Assembly (NCBI RefSeq): GCF_021191635.1
Contig: NZ_JAIWPR010000006.1
Location: 124,001 to 188,000, forward strand
Source of the DNA: Alterluteimonas quercicellularis
GTDB taxonomy: Bacteria > Pseudomonadota > Gammaproteobacteria > Xanthomonadales > Xanthomonadaceae
DNA: 64,000 nucleotides
Direction: 5' to 3'
Each line of letters opens with the position of its first letter. Position 1 is the first letter of the stretch. The notes under the pieces are model-generated. The model had not been told where the DNA came from. It saw only the letters and a list, made by a program, of their open reading frames with translations, and made no database searches. The translations under genes and the position numbers were made by a program. This document shows, piece after piece, positions 18,678 to 27,856 of this stretch.

Positions 18678-20134
18678 GGAGCCGGGCGGTGCCCCCGCTC
18701 CAGCGGCAGCCAGAGCGTGGCCAGCGCGCCGCCGCCCTCGCGGTTCTCCAGCCGTGCGCCGCCGCCGTGCAGCCGCGCGACCTCGCGCACGAAGGGCAGC
18801 CCCAGGCCGGAACTGCGCGGCGCGCCCGGCCGCGGCAGGGAGTAGAAGCGCTCGAAGACGCGCTCCAGCGCGTAGTCCGGCACGCCCGGGCCGCTGTCGG
18901 CCACCTGCAGCCGCAACCGCCCGTCGTCCACGGCGGCGCTGAGCCGCACCTCGCCGCCGGCCGGCGAGAACGACACCGCGTTCTCCAGCAGGTTGCCCAG
19001 CGCCTGCCGCAGCAGGAAGGGATCGCCGGCCACCCGCGCCGCGGCGGCGTCGCCGGGCTCGCAGCGCAGGCCCACGCCGGCGGCGCGGCAGGCCGGCCCC
19101 ACCGCCTCGGCGGCCTGCGCCAGCAATTCGCCCGCCGCCACGTCCTGCCGCTTCTGCAGCCAGCCGTGCTGCTCCACCTCGGCCAGCGCCAGCAGCTTGT
19201 CGATGGTCTCGGTCAGCCGCCGCTGCTGGGCGAGGATGTTGCCGGCGAAGCGCTGCCGCTCGGCCTCGGGCAGCGGCTCCTGCAGCAGCTCGGCGGCGCC
19301 GCCGATCGCCGCCAGCGGGCTCTTCATCTCGTGGGTCAGCGACTGCACGTACTGCTCCACGTAGGCCTTGCCCTCCAGCTTGCGGCGCATCGCCTCCAGC
19401 GCGCGGCCGAGGTCGCCGATCTCGTCGCGGCGCGGCCGCGGCGGCGGCACCGGCTCGCCGCGCGCCACCGCCTGCGCGTAGCGGTTGAGGCCGCCCAGCC
19501 CGCGCACCAGCCACCAGGTCATCAGCAGGCCGATCAGCGCGGCGATGCCGATCAGCCATGCGCCGCGCGCCAGGATGCTGCGCTGGCTGGCGACGATGAA
19601 GGGCTCCACGCTGCGGTTGGGCTGCGACACCGTCAGCACGCCGAGCAGGCGCGCGGGCTCGTCCGGATCGCGGATCGGCGCGGCCACGTGCATCACGGTG
19701 TCGTCCGGATCCGCGGGATCGCGCGGGCTGGAGCGCGCGCCGTACTCGCCGCGCAACGTGCGGTACACGTCGTTCCAGCGCGAGTTGTCGCGGCCCAGGT
19801 CGCGCCCCTGCGAGGAGTAGACCACCACGCCGCGGGCGTCGGTGATGCTGACCTCCTGGTCCACGCTGCGCTTGTCGAAACTCCAGACCTCCGCCCGCGG
19901 ATCGCGCGCCCGCGCGCGCGCCATGCGCTGCGCGAAGGCGCCGTCGGCGATACGGCCGTCGCGCAGGTCCTCGGCCGCCAGCTCGGCCAGCATGTTGGCC
20001 GAGTCCACCAGGGTCGCTTCCAGCGCCTGGCGCACGCCCGGCTTCACCTCCTCCACGAACACCCGCATGACGAAGAACGCGGCCACGCCCACGATCAGGA
20101 AGAACGCCAGGAACAGCTTCAGCCCGATGCGCAC
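18674..20134 (-). CDS. creC: Sensor histidine kinase CreC
   Basis: CreC is the membrane kinase that phosphorylates CreB. The 486-aa protein has a first helix (about 5-26), a periplasmic sensor region, a second helix (near 190-210) and a HAMP-like segment. The H-box is QSLTHEMKSPLAAIGG, the N-box GNLLENAVSFSP, and the G-boxes DSGPGVPD and GLGLPFV. The start is the GTG at 20134, two nt after the creB stop, since creB and creC are translationally coupled elsewhere; no ATG lies near. The stop codon is supplied by a 23-bp intergenic repeat. Confidence 0.93.
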   Translation of the reverse strand: MRIGLKLFLAFFLIVGVAAFFVMRVFVEEVKPGVRQALEATLVDSANMLAELAAEDLRDGRIADGAFAQRMARARARDPRAEVWSFDKRSVDQEVSITDARGVVVYSSQGRDLGRDNSRWNDVYRTLRGEYGARSSPRDPADPDDTVMHVAAPIRDPDEPARLLGVLTVSQPNRSVEPFIVASQRSILARGAWLIGIAALIGLLMTWWLVRGLGGLNRYAQAVARGEPVPPPRPRRDEIGDLGRALEAMRRKLEGKAYVEQYVQSLTHEMKSPLAAIGGAAELLQEPLPEAERQRFAGNILAQQRRLTETIDKLLALAEVEQHGWLQKRQDVAAGELLAQAAEAVGPACRAAGVGLRCEPGDAAAARVAGDPFLLRQALGNLLENAVSFSPAGGEVRLSAAVDDGRLRLQVADSGPGVPDYALERVFERFYSLPRPGAPRSSGLGLPFVREVARLHGGGARLENREGGGALATLWLPLERGHRPAP

Positions 20135-20136
20135 GC

Positions 20137-20832
20137 TCAGGCGTCCAGCGAGTAGCCGAGGCCGCGGTGGGTGCGGATCGGGTCGGCCTCGGCGCCGGCC
20201 GCGCGCAGCTTGGCCCGCAGCGTCTTGACGTGGGTGTCCACGGTGCGGTCGCCGCTGTCGGCGTCGCTGTCCCAGCCGCGCTCCATCAGCTGCGCGCGGC
20301 TGAGGATGGCGCCCGGCCGGCGCAGCAGCGCCGCCAGCAGCGCGTATTCGTAGCGGGTCAGTTCCAGCGCCTGCCCGCGGTAGCGGATGCGCCGGCCCTC
20401 GGCGTCGATCGCGAACTCGCCCAGCGCCCGCCACCTTTCACCCTCGGCCGCGCCCGCCTGCGCGCCCGGCAGACGGCGCAGCCGTGCGCGGACGCGTGCA
20501 GCCAGCTCGCGCGGCGAGAACGGCTTTGGCACGTAGTCGTCGGCGCCCAGTTCCAACCCCAGCACCCGGTCCAGTTCGTCGTTGCGCGCAGTCAGGAAGA
20601 TCACCGGCACCTCGCTAAAGGTGCGCAATCGCCGACAGACCTCGAATCCGTCCATGTCCGGGAGCCCCACGTCCAGCACCACCAGATCGGTCGCGCCCTC
20701 GCGCAATATCTCGAGCGCCTCGCCGCCGAGCGTGCAATGGCGCACGCGATGGCCTTCCCGGCCCAGCGCATAGACCAAGGTATCGGCGATCGTGGGCTCG
20801 TCCTCGACGACGAGGATGCGTGCGGTGGGCAT
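20137..20832 (-). CDS. creB: Response regulator CreB
   Basis: An OmpR/PhoB-type regulator of 231 aa. The receiver domain has acidic residues in VVEDEP and phospho-acceptor Asp54 in VVLDVGLPDMDG. The C-terminal winged helix contains RAQLMERGWDSDADSGDRTVDTHVKTLR (ends quoted as RAQLMERGW and VDTHVKTLR). In other gamma-proteobacteria CreBC responds to carbon source and to PBP4 inhibition and controls creD. ATG at 20832 is chosen because MPTARILVVEDEP is the canonical receiver start. creA is absent from the window. Confidence 0.95.
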   Translation of the reverse strand: MPTARILVVEDEPTIADTLVYALGREGHRVRHCTLGGEALEILREGATDLVVLDVGLPDMDGFEVCRRLRTFSEVPVIFLTARNDELDRVLGLELGADDYVPKPFSPRELAARVRARLRRLPGAQAGAAEGERWRALGEFAIDAEGRRIRYRGQALELTRYEYALLAALLRRPGAILSRAQLMERGWDSDADSGDRTVDTHVKTLRAKLRAAGAEADPIRTHRGLGYSLDA

Positions 20833-20995
20833 GGAGCGCAGTATGGCGCGCGCCGCGGCGCGATACACGGCCAGCCTCGTTCAGCCGGGCCGGCAGACGA
20901 GGCCGTCAGGAACCCAGGGAATACCCGGATATTCAAGCGCAACAGGCGCTGCTAGCGTGGACTTACAGCGTCCTGACGCGATACGAGCAACCACG

Positions 20996-22009
20996 ATGGA
21001 CATCGGCTCCGCTCTGGCCAGGCCGGCCCGCTTCGATCCGCCGCCACCTCCGCCGGAACCCGCTCCCGGCCCCAGAAGCGAACTGCCGCAGCCAGAGCGG
21101 CCCTCGACTCCGTACGAACTGCCGCCGTTTCCGCCTGGTCTGGAGCCGCCTGCGCTGCCTCACACCGATGACGCCGGCGATGCCGAGCGGGCCAACTTCA
21201 CCGACGCGGATCTGTACGGGCCGGACGGTCCTGAACCGCAAGACATCGACCAGGACAGTATCGGCGATTGTTATTTCGTCGCCACGCTGGCCGCGCTCGC
21301 CAATTCCCCCGAGGGGGATGCACGCATAGAGGAGAGCATTACCTACAACGAGGAGACCGGTACCTTCACGGTGACCTTCTACGAGGAAGGACCGCTCGGC
21401 ATCCCCGTGCCGGTGCAGGTCGAAGTGACCCAGGACGACATCCAGGACAACCTCGAACGTGGCGGCGGCAGCACCGTCGACAACAACGGCGCCGGCCCGA
21501 TCTGGCCGGCGGTGATGGAAGCCGCCTACGCCAAGCACGCGGCCCAGAACGCCACCCTTCCCGAGCGGCTCGCCGCGGGCGTGGCCGGGATCAGCGAGAT
21601 GGATCTGGGTTACCAGCTAATCGAGGGCGGCAAGGCGCGCGATGCTCTCTTCGATCTCACCGGCACCCAGGGAACGGATATTGACAACGCGTTCGTTGAT
21701 CGCTGGGGCACCGGGTTCACGATGCACCTGATCAACGAAGCGCTGGCGGACGGGCGCAGCGTGACCCTGTCCACCGACCCGGAGCATGACGGCGCATCCG
21801 AGGACGGGCTGGCGGACAATCACGTCTACCAGGTGGAACGGGTCTATGTGGACGAGAAGACCGGCGAGGTCATGGTGGAACTGCGCAATCCCTGGGCCAA
21901 CAACAACACCGAAGGTCAACGCAACGATGACCCCATCGTGACCGTGCCTCTTTCCCAGATCACCGAAGACGGGGGATTTGAGTACTTCAACATCGGACCG
22001 AAGGGTTGA
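20996..22009 (+). CDS. Calpain-like cysteine protease (peptidase family C2)
   Basis: A 337-aa protein with a calpain catalytic core and an unusual Pro-rich N-terminus (about residues 11-56). The three catalytic positions of the calpain family are all present: Cys92 in DQDSIGDCYFVATLAAL (calpains: QGxLGDCWxLAALAxL), His276 in LADNHVYQVERV, and Asn298 in ELRNPWANNN. The calpain core segment PIWPAVMEAAYAKH (about 168-181) is also kept. No signal peptide, EF hand or C2-like domain is seen. ATG at 20996 is the first start after creB and is followed directly by the Pro-rich stretch. Codon use is less GC-extreme than in neighbouring genes. Substrate unknown; the gene starts 164 nt from divergent creB. 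Confidence 0.85.
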   Translation: MDIGSALARPARFDPPPPPPEPAPGPRSELPQPERPSTPYELPPFPPGLEPPALPHTDDAGDAERANFTDADLYGPDGPEPQDIDQDSIGDCYFVATLAALANSPEGDARIEESITYNEETGTFTVTFYEEGPLGIPVPVQVEVTQDDIQDNLERGGGSTVDNNGAGPIWPAVMEAAYAKHAAQNATLPERLAAGVAGISEMDLGYQLIEGGKARDALFDLTGTQGTDIDNAFVDRWGTGFTMHLINEALADGRSVTLSTDPEHDGASEDGLADNHVYQVERVYVDEKTGEVMVELRNPWANNNTEGQRNDDPIVTVPLSQITEDGGFEYFNIGPKG

Positions 22010-22019
22010 CGGCAGGGCC

Positions 22020-22535
22020 ATGAAGCGTGAGGCCGCCGTCCGCAGGAACAGCGAGAGGTGCGGGCCTGTCGTGCTTGGCCTCGGCCTGGCCCTGTCCGGA
22101 TTGGCACCGGCGCTCGCCGCAGGCCAGTATGATCCAGTCGCCCACGCAAGCCCAAGGCACGAGGCCTCGATGACTATCGATCAACTGGATGCTCCCGGCG
22201 GCGCCGCCGAGCTGGGCACGCCTCAGGAAGCGGACGCCGAGCGTCTCCACGACGAATTGGAAGCCTATCTTCGCGGCCGCTACCGGATTTCCGCGCAGCG
22301 GACCTTCGGGATTCCGGACATCGACTGGGTGGGCCTGGACAGCCACTTCGACAACCAACTTGGGCACGCGGGTGGCTACGAACGGCAGGACGTGCCATGG
22401 CGGCGTCCCGGCAAGGACCTGTTCTCCATCCACCGGGGCGAAGTGGACACCGTTGCGGTCGGCCTCCTGCGCGACCACGGCGCCGACGGCCGCAGGATCT
22501 TCGGGTACTTTCAGTTGGAAGCCGCGACGCCCTGA
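22020..22535 (+). CDS. Small exported protein downstream of the calpain-like protease, unknown function
   Basis: A 171-aa protein with a clear signal peptide (hydrophobic VVLGLGLALSGLAPALA, cleavage near residue 34). The mature part, of about 135 aa, is acidic and soluble and rich in Asp/His, including DIDWVGLDSHFDNQLGHAGGY (quoted ends DIDWVG and GHAGGY). I do not recognise the family. Its ATG is 11 nt after the protease stop, so the pair is almost surely one operon. A periplasmic inhibitor, substrate or immunity partner of the protease is possible but is inference only. Confidence 0.75.
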   Translation: MKREAAVRRNSERCGPVVLGLGLALSGLAPALAAGQYDPVAHASPRHEASMTIDQLDAPGGAAELGTPQEADAERLHDELEAYLRGRYRISAQRTFGIPDIDWVGLDSHFDNQLGHAGGYERQDVPWRRPGKDLFSIHRGEVDTVAVGLLRDHGADGRRIFGYFQLEAATP

Positions 22536-22614
22536 CAGAGCGCGCCCACCGCCATGTAGTCCCGAGCCGTTGTCCGCCGGACGCCCGGCGGGCCGTGCGC
22601 CGTACACTGCGCGG

Positions 22615-23481
22615 ATGAACTACCGCCACGCCTTCCACGCCGGCAACCATGCCGACGTCCTCAAGCACGTCGTGCTGCTCGCGCTGTGCGATGCGCTGAC
22701 CGCCAAGCCGGCGGCCTGTTTCGCGCTGGACACCCATGCCGGCCGCGGCCTGTACCGGCTGCGCGACAAGGCGGCGCGACGCACCGGCGAGGCCGAGGGC
22801 GGGATCGGCCGCCTGGCCGCGGCGGGGCCCGCCGACCCGCTGCTGCAACGCTACCTGGCCGCCGTCGCCGCCTGCCGCAAGCAGGCGGGCGACGACGCCT
22901 ATCCCGGCTCGCCCTGGCTGCTGGCGCACGCGCTGCGCGCGCAGGACCGCATCGCCTGCTGCGAGCTGCAGCCGGACGAGGCGGACGCGCTCCGGAGCGC
23001 CTTCGCCGGCGAGCCGCGGGTGGCCGTGCACGCGCGCGACGGCTACCAGGCGGTACGCGCGATGCTGCCGCCGCGCGACGGCGCCGCCCGCATCGGCCGC
23101 GGGCTGGTGCTGGTCGACCCGCCCTACGAGCAGCAGCTGGAGGAGTTCGTCCCCGCCCTGGCCGCGATCCGCGAAGGACTGCGCCGCTGGCCGCAGGCCT
23201 GCTACGCACTGTGGTATCCGATCAAGCAGCGGCGCGCGCTGGGACGGCTGTACCGGTCCGCGGCGACGCTGGAAGCCGGCGGCGGCGTGCTGGCCTGCGA
23301 GCTGCTGGTGCGGCCGGACGACTCCCCGCTGCGGATGAACGGCAGCGGCCTGCTGCTGGCCAATCCGCCGTGGCGCCTGGACGCCCGGCTCCGCGGCGCC
23401 GTGCCGGTCCTGTCCGAGACCCTGGGCGAGGCCCCCGCCCACGCGCCGACGCGCGTGGAATGGCTCAGGGCCCCGGACTAG
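22615..23481 (+). CDS. rlmJ: 23S rRNA (adenine(2030)-N6)-methyltransferase
   Basis: RlmJ methylates A2030 of 23S rRNA. The 288-aa protein begins MNYRHAFHAGNHADVLKH, the hallmark of the family. It carries ALDTHAGRGLYRL as SAM motif and LVDPPYE as the catalytic [D]PPY motif IV. A likely -10 (TACACT, 22603-22608) lies only a few bases before the ATG, so the leader must be very short. Confidence 0.96.
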   Translation: MNYRHAFHAGNHADVLKHVVLLALCDALTAKPAACFALDTHAGRGLYRLRDKAARRTGEAEGGIGRLAAAGPADPLLQRYLAAVAACRKQAGDDAYPGSPWLLAHALRAQDRIACCELQPDEADALRSAFAGEPRVAVHARDGYQAVRAMLPPRDGAARIGRGLVLVDPPYEQQLEEFVPALAAIREGLRRWPQACYALWYPIKQRRALGRLYRSAATLEAGGGVLACELLVRPDDSPLRMNGSGLLLANPPWRLDARLRGAVPVLSETLGEAPAHAPTRVEWLRAPD

Positions 23482-23580
23482 GGCCCGTTAGCGCCGACGG
23501 CATGCCTCGTACTGGCCGGCCGTCCGGGTGGCGTTCCCCTGGCCGCCATGCAAGGTATGCCGTTAGCGCTAACAGGCCCT
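23480..23580. repeat. 101-nt element with 28-nt imperfect inverted arms
   Basis: The arms 23480-23507 (starting AGGGCCCGTTAGCGC) and 23553-23580 (ending GCGCTAACAGGCCCT) match as inverted repeats at 24 of 28 positions, with a 45-nt centre. The left arm begins at the rlmJ stop. It would form a long hairpin and may terminate rlmJ transcription. No transposase is present, so a miniature mobile element cannot be shown. Confidence 0.75.
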
Positions 23581-23671
23581 CGCGGCCGAGCCGCGTCGTG
23601 ATGCGGCCTTCATGCTCGGCCGTTCATGTTCTAGATGGGGACTTCACCCTGCACCTGTCAGCATCCGACGC

Positions 23672-24205
23672 ATGGCCGCTCGCAACCGACTCCCTCCCTG
23701 GCACGACCAGATCCGGCTCACCAATGGCCGCGAAATCCTGATCCGTCCCGTCCGCCCCGACGACGCCGAGCCGCTGCGCGCGGGCTTCGGGCTGCTGGGG
23801 CCGGAAGAGATCCGGCAGCGCTTCCTCGACCGCATGCCCGAACTCAGCGCCGAGATGGCCAACCGCCTGACCCGGCCCGACCCCAAGACCGAGTTCGCCC
23901 TGGTGGCCGCCGAGCCGCTGCCGCCGGGCGAGGCGCTGGTGGGCGGCGTGGCGCGGGTGGCGGTGGTGCCGGGCACGCGGGACGGCGAGTTCACCATCCT
24001 CGTCAGCCGCTACATCGCCGGGCTCGGCGCCGGCCGCCAGCTGATGCGGCGGCTGGTGCGCTGGGCCAAGGGCAAGAAGCTGGAGCGGCTGGTGGGCGAC
24101 GTGCTGGAGGACAACCAGCCCATGCTGGCCCTGGCCGACTCGCTGGGCTTCCGCCGCGAGACGTCCGACACCCCCGGCGCGGTGCGGGTGGTCCTCGACC
24201 TCTGA
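23672..24205 (+). CDS. GNAT-family N-acetyltransferase
   Basis: A 177-aa acetyltransferase. Its N-terminus (RLTNGREILIRPVRPDDAEPL) resembles the acetyltransferase domain fused to acyl-CoA synthetase-like proteins (Pat type). The acetyl-CoA segment SRYIAGLGAGRQLMRRLVRWA carries a modified RxxGxG/A motif and is followed by LEDNQPMLALADSLGF. ATG at 23672 (MAARNRLPP) is preferred over an in-frame start at 23612 that would lie in the spacer. Substrate unknown; Lys acetylation or polyamine-type acetylation are both possible. Confidence 0.85.
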   Translation: MAARNRLPPWHDQIRLTNGREILIRPVRPDDAEPLRAGFGLLGPEEIRQRFLDRMPELSAEMANRLTRPDPKTEFALVAAEPLPPGEALVGGVARVAVVPGTRDGEFTILVSRYIAGLGAGRQLMRRLVRWAKGKKLERLVGDVLEDNQPMLALADSLGFRRETSDTPGAVRVVLDL

Positions 24206-24211
24206 TTCTCG

Positions 24212-24278
24212 GCAGGAGCGCGCTGGCGCGCGACAGGATGCGCGCCTGAAGCCCGGTCGCGCGCGAGCGCGCCCCCAC
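24212..24278. repeat. Inverted pair of 23-bp repeats between the GNAT gene and mfd
   Basis: A forward copy (24212-24234) and a reverse copy (24256-24278), each with one or two changes, face each other across 21 nt. Together they can form a hairpin of about 67 nt directly after the GNAT stop codon. Confidence 0.88.
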
Positions 24279-24339
24279 GGCACTGCCGTGCCCGTCCGCT
24301 CCCGCGAACCCGGACGCTGCCGGCATCGCCCGGCCCCGG

Positions 24340-24345
24340 TAGAAT
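24340..24345 (+). promoter_or_regulatory. Candidate -10 of mfd
   Basis: TAGAAT matches the sigma-70 -10 element (TATAAT) at five of six positions and lies 10 nt before the ATG at 24356. This implies an almost leaderless mRNA. No good -35 is seen. It overlaps the alternative ATG at 24344, which argues against that start. Confidence 0.4.
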
Positions 24346-24355
24346 GGGCGGTTCG

Positions 24356-27300
24356 ATGACGTCTCCCGCCCACCCCGCTCCGCCGCTGCCGCGACGCGGC
24401 CAGCAGCGCGCCTTCTGGCGCGCCCCGGCCTCCCCCTCCGCCCTCGCCTGGGCGCTGCTGCGCGCCGGCCGCGCGCACGCGCGCCCGCTGCTGGTGGTGG
24501 CCCGCGACAACCACCAGGCGCACCAGCTCGAGGCCGACCTGCACACCCTGGCCGACGGCGCCGCGGACCTGCCGGTCCTGGGCTTCCCGGACTGGGAGAC
24601 CCTGCCCTACGACCGCTTCAGCCCGCACCCGGAGATCGTCTCCCAGCGGCTGGCCACGCTGCACCGGCTGCCGCAGCTGGAACGCGGGCTGGTGGTGCTG
24701 CCGGTGCAGACGCTGATGCAGCGCCTGCCGCCGCGCGCCTACGTGATCGGCCAGACCTTCGACATGCGGGTCGGCCAGCCGCTCGACCTCGACGCGGAGA
24801 AGGCGCGCCTGGAGGCGGCCGGCTACCGCCACGTGCCGCAGGTGCTCGACCCCGGCGACTTCGCGGTCAGGGGCGGCCTGCTCGACGTGTTCCCGATGGG
24901 CGCCGACACCCCGTACCGGGTGGAGCTGTTCGACGCCGACATCGAGTCGATCCGCAGCTTCGACCCGGAATCCCAGCGCTCGCTCGACCGCGTGCCCGAG
25001 ATCCGCATGCTGCCCGGCCGCGAGGTGCCGCTGGACGAGGCCTCGCGCGCTCGGGCCATGGCGACGCTGAGCGAGCGCTTCGACATCGACCAGCGCCGCA
25101 GCGCCCTGTTCCAGGACCTGAAGTCGGGCCTGGCGCCGGCCGGCATCGAGTACTACCTGCCGCTGTTCTTCGAGCCCCCGCGCGAGCGCTTCGGCGCGCG
25201 CGACGCCGCCGGCGCCACCGCGCTGCTGTTCGACTACCTGCCCGGGGACGCGCTGCCGGTGCTGGCGCCCGGCGCAATGGCCGCGGCCGAGCAGTTCTGG
25301 CGCCAGATCGACGAACGCTACGAGCAGCGCCGGCACGACATCGAGCGCCCGCTGCTGCCGCCGGCCGAGCTGTGGCTGCCGCCCGACGCGCTGCGCGAGC
25401 GGCTCAACCTCGGCGAGCGGATCGAGGTGGCTGACGGCACCCACGCGCAGTCCGCGCAGGCCGTCGCGCTCGGCGACCAGCCCGCCCCCGACGTGCCGCT
25501 GTCGACCCGAGAGGCCGATTCCGCCGCCGCGCTGAAGTCCTTCCTCGACCACTACCCCGGCCGCGTGCTGCTGGCCGCCGACAGCGCAGGCCGCCGCGAG
25601 GCCCTGCTGGACATGCTGCAGCCCGCCGGCCTGCGGCCGGAGGTGGTCGCGGGCGTGGCCGCCTTCCTCGACGGCGAGGCCCGCTTCGCGATCGCGGTGG
25701 CGCCGCTCGACAACGGCTTCGCCCTCGACGCGCCCCCGGTCGCGCTGCTGACCGAGCGCCAGCTGTTCCCCGAGCGCGCCACCCAGCCGCGGCGCGCGCG
25801 CCGCGCCGGCCGCGAGCCGGAGGCGATCATCCGCGAGCTGGGCGAGCTGTCCGAGGGGGCGCCGATCGTCCACGAGGACCACGGCGTGGGCCGCTACCGC
25901 GGGCTCGTCGTGCTGGAGGCCGGCGGCGCCCCGGCCGAGTACCTGGAGATCGAGTACGCCAAGGGCGACCGGCTCTACGTGCCGGTGGCGCAGCTGCACC
26001 TCATCAACCGCTATTCCGGTGCCTCGGCCGAGACCGCGCCGCTGCACTCGCTGGGCGGCGAGGCCTGGAGCAAGGCGAAGAAGCGCGCCGCCGAGAAGGT
26101 CCGCGACGTCGCCGCCGAGCTGCTGGAGATCCAGGCCAAGCGCCAGGCCCGCGACGGGCTCGCGCTGGAGGTGGACCGCGCGCTGTACGAGCCGTTCGCG
26201 GCCGCGTTCCCGTTCGAGGAGACCCCCGACCAGCACGCCTCGATCGAGGCGGTGATCCGCGACCTCGGCTCCAGCCAGCCGATGGACCGCGTGGTCTGCG
26301 GCGACGTCGGCTTCGGCAAGACCGAGGTTGCGGTGCGCGCCGCCTTCGTCGCCGCCTCCGCCGGCAAGCAGGTGGCCGTGCTGGTCCCCACCACGCTGCT
26401 GGCCGAGCAGCACTACCGCAGTTTCCGCGACCGCTTCGCCGACTGGCCGATCCGGGTCGAGGTGCTGTCGCGCTTCAAGTCCACCAAGGAGATCAAGGCC
26501 GAGCTGGAGAAGGTCGCGCGCGGCGAGATCGACGTGATCGTCGGCACCCACCGCCTGCTGCAGCCGGACGTGAAGTTCCGCGACCTGGGGCTGGTGATCG
26601 TGGACGAGGAACAGCGCTTCGGCGTGCGCCAGAAGGAGGCGCTGAAGGCCCTGCGCGCCAACGTGCACCTGCTGACCCTCACCGCCACGCCGATCCCGCG
26701 CACCCTCAACATGGCGATGGCCGGCATCCGCGACCTGTCGATCATCGCCACCCCGCCCGCGCACCGGCTGGCCGTGCAGACCTTCGTCGTCCCCTGGGAC
26801 GACGCCATGCTGCACGAGGCCTTCCAGCGCGAACTCGCCCGCGGCGGCCAGCTCTACTTCCTGCACAACGACGTGGAGAGCATCGGCCGCATGCAGCGCG
26901 AGCTGCAGGCGCTGGTGCCGGAGGCGCGCATCGGCATCGCCCACGGGCAGATGCCCGAGCGCGAGCTGGAAAAGGTGATGCTCGATTTCCACAAGCAGCG
27001 CTTCAACGTGCTGCTGTCGACGACGATCATCGAGTCCGGCATCGACATCCCCAACGCCAACACCATCGTCATCAACCGCGCCGACCGCTTCGGCCTGGCG
27101 CAGCTGCACCAGCTGCGCGGCCGCGTCGGCCGCTCGCACCACCGCGCCTACGCCTACCTGGTGGTGCCCGACAAGCGCTCGATCACCGCCGATGCGCAGA
27201 AGCGCCTCGACGCGATCGCCTCGATGGACGAACTGGGCGCCGGCTTCACCCTGGCCACCCACGACCTCGAGATCCGCGGTGCCGGCGAACTGCTGGGCGA

Positions 27301-27856
27301 GGACCAGAGCGGGCAGATGGCCGAGGTCGGCTTCAGCCTGTACACCGAGCTGCTGGAGCGCGCGGTGCGCTCGATCCGACAGGGCAAGCTGCCCGACGCC
27401 GACGAGCCGCCCGAGCGCGGCGCCGAGGTGGAACTGCACGTCCCGGCGCTGATCCCCGAGGACTACCTGCCCGACGTGCACGCCCGGCTGACCCTGTACA
27501 AGCGCATCAGCGGCGCGCGCGACAGCGACGGCCTGCGCGAGCTGCAGGTGGAGATGATCGACCGCTTCGGCCTGCTGCCCGATCCGGCCAGGCACCTGTT
27601 CGCGGTGGCCGAGCTCAAGCTGCAGGCCACCGCGCTGGGCATCCGCAAGCTCGACCTCGGCGCCAACGGCGGCCGCCTGGTGTTCGAGGCCAAGCCGCGC
27701 ATCGACCCGATGGCGCTGATCCAGATGATCCAGAAGCAGCCCAAGCTCTACGCGATGGACGGCCCCGACAAGCTGCGCGTGAGGCTGCCCCTGCCCGACG
27801 CGCCGGACCGCTTCAACGCCGCCCGCGGCCTGCTCGCCGCCCTGGCGCAGCCGTGA
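24356..27856 (+). CDS. mfd: Transcription-repair-coupling factor
   Basis: Mfd removes stalled RNA polymerase from lesions and recruits UvrA. The 1166-aa protein has UvrB-like N-terminal modules (for example QTLMQRLPPRAYV and GGLLDVFPMGADTPYRVELF). The RNA polymerase-interacting Tudor domain has HEDHGVGRYRGL. The RecG-like translocase has Walker A CGDVGFGKTEVA (near residue 650), DEEQ Walker B (near 750), TATPIPRTL and GRVGRSHHRAYAY. A C-terminal TRCF domain follows. ATG at 24356 is preferred to 24344. Its stop overlaps the yjjG start. Confidence 0.97.
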   Translation: MTSPAHPAPPLPRRGQQRAFWRAPASPSALAWALLRAGRAHARPLLVVARDNHQAHQLEADLHTLADGAADLPVLGFPDWETLPYDRFSPHPEIVSQRLATLHRLPQLERGLVVLPVQTLMQRLPPRAYVIGQTFDMRVGQPLDLDAEKARLEAAGYRHVPQVLDPGDFAVRGGLLDVFPMGADTPYRVELFDADIESIRSFDPESQRSLDRVPEIRMLPGREVPLDEASRARAMATLSERFDIDQRRSALFQDLKSGLAPAGIEYYLPLFFEPPRERFGARDAAGATALLFDYLPGDALPVLAPGAMAAAEQFWRQIDERYEQRRHDIERPLLPPAELWLPPDALRERLNLGERIEVADGTHAQSAQAVALGDQPAPDVPLSTREADSAAALKSFLDHYPGRVLLAADSAGRREALLDMLQPAGLRPEVVAGVAAFLDGEARFAIAVAPLDNGFALDAPPVALLTERQLFPERATQPRRARRAGREPEAIIRELGELSEGAPIVHEDHGVGRYRGLVVLEAGGAPAEYLEIEYAKGDRLYVPVAQLHLINRYSGASAETAPLHSLGGEAWSKAKKRAAEKVRDVAAELLEIQAKRQARDGLALEVDRALYEPFAAAFPFEETPDQHASIEAVIRDLGSSQPMDRVVCGDVGFGKTEVAVRAAFVAASAGKQVAVLVPTTLLAEQHYRSFRDRFADWPIRVEVLSRFKSTKEIKAELEKVARGEIDVIVGTHRLLQPDVKFRDLGLVIVDEEQRFGVRQKEALKALRANVHLLTLTATPIPRTLNMAMAGIRDLSIIATPPAHRLAVQTFVVPWDDAMLHEAFQRELARGGQLYFLHNDVESIGRMQRELQALVPEARIGIAHGQMPERELEKVMLDFHKQRFNVLLSTTIIESGIDIPNANTIVINRADRFGLAQLHQLRGRVGRSHHRAYAYLVVPDKRSITADAQKRLDAIASMDELGAGFTLATHDLEIRGAGELLGEDQSGQMAEVGFSLYTELLERAVRSIRQGKLPDADEPPERGAEVELHVPALIPEDYLPDVHARLTLYKRISGARDSDGLRELQVEMIDRFGLLPDPARHLFAVAELKLQATALGIRKLDLGANGGRLVFEAKPRIDPMALIQMIQKQPKLYAMDGPDKLRVRLPLPDAPDRFNAARGLLAALAQP

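Noticed and set aside
23563-23574. GTTAGCGCTAAC as an integron attC core
   Set aside because: It belongs to one arm of a long symmetric inverted repeat after rlmJ and lacks the attC arm layout.
23624-27595. Very long minus-strand open frame (over 1300 codons) opposite mfd
   Set aside because: It is a GC-bias shadow. Its composition is Arg/Ala/Gln/Gly-rich without domains, and mfd on the plus strand is a full, well-conserved protein.
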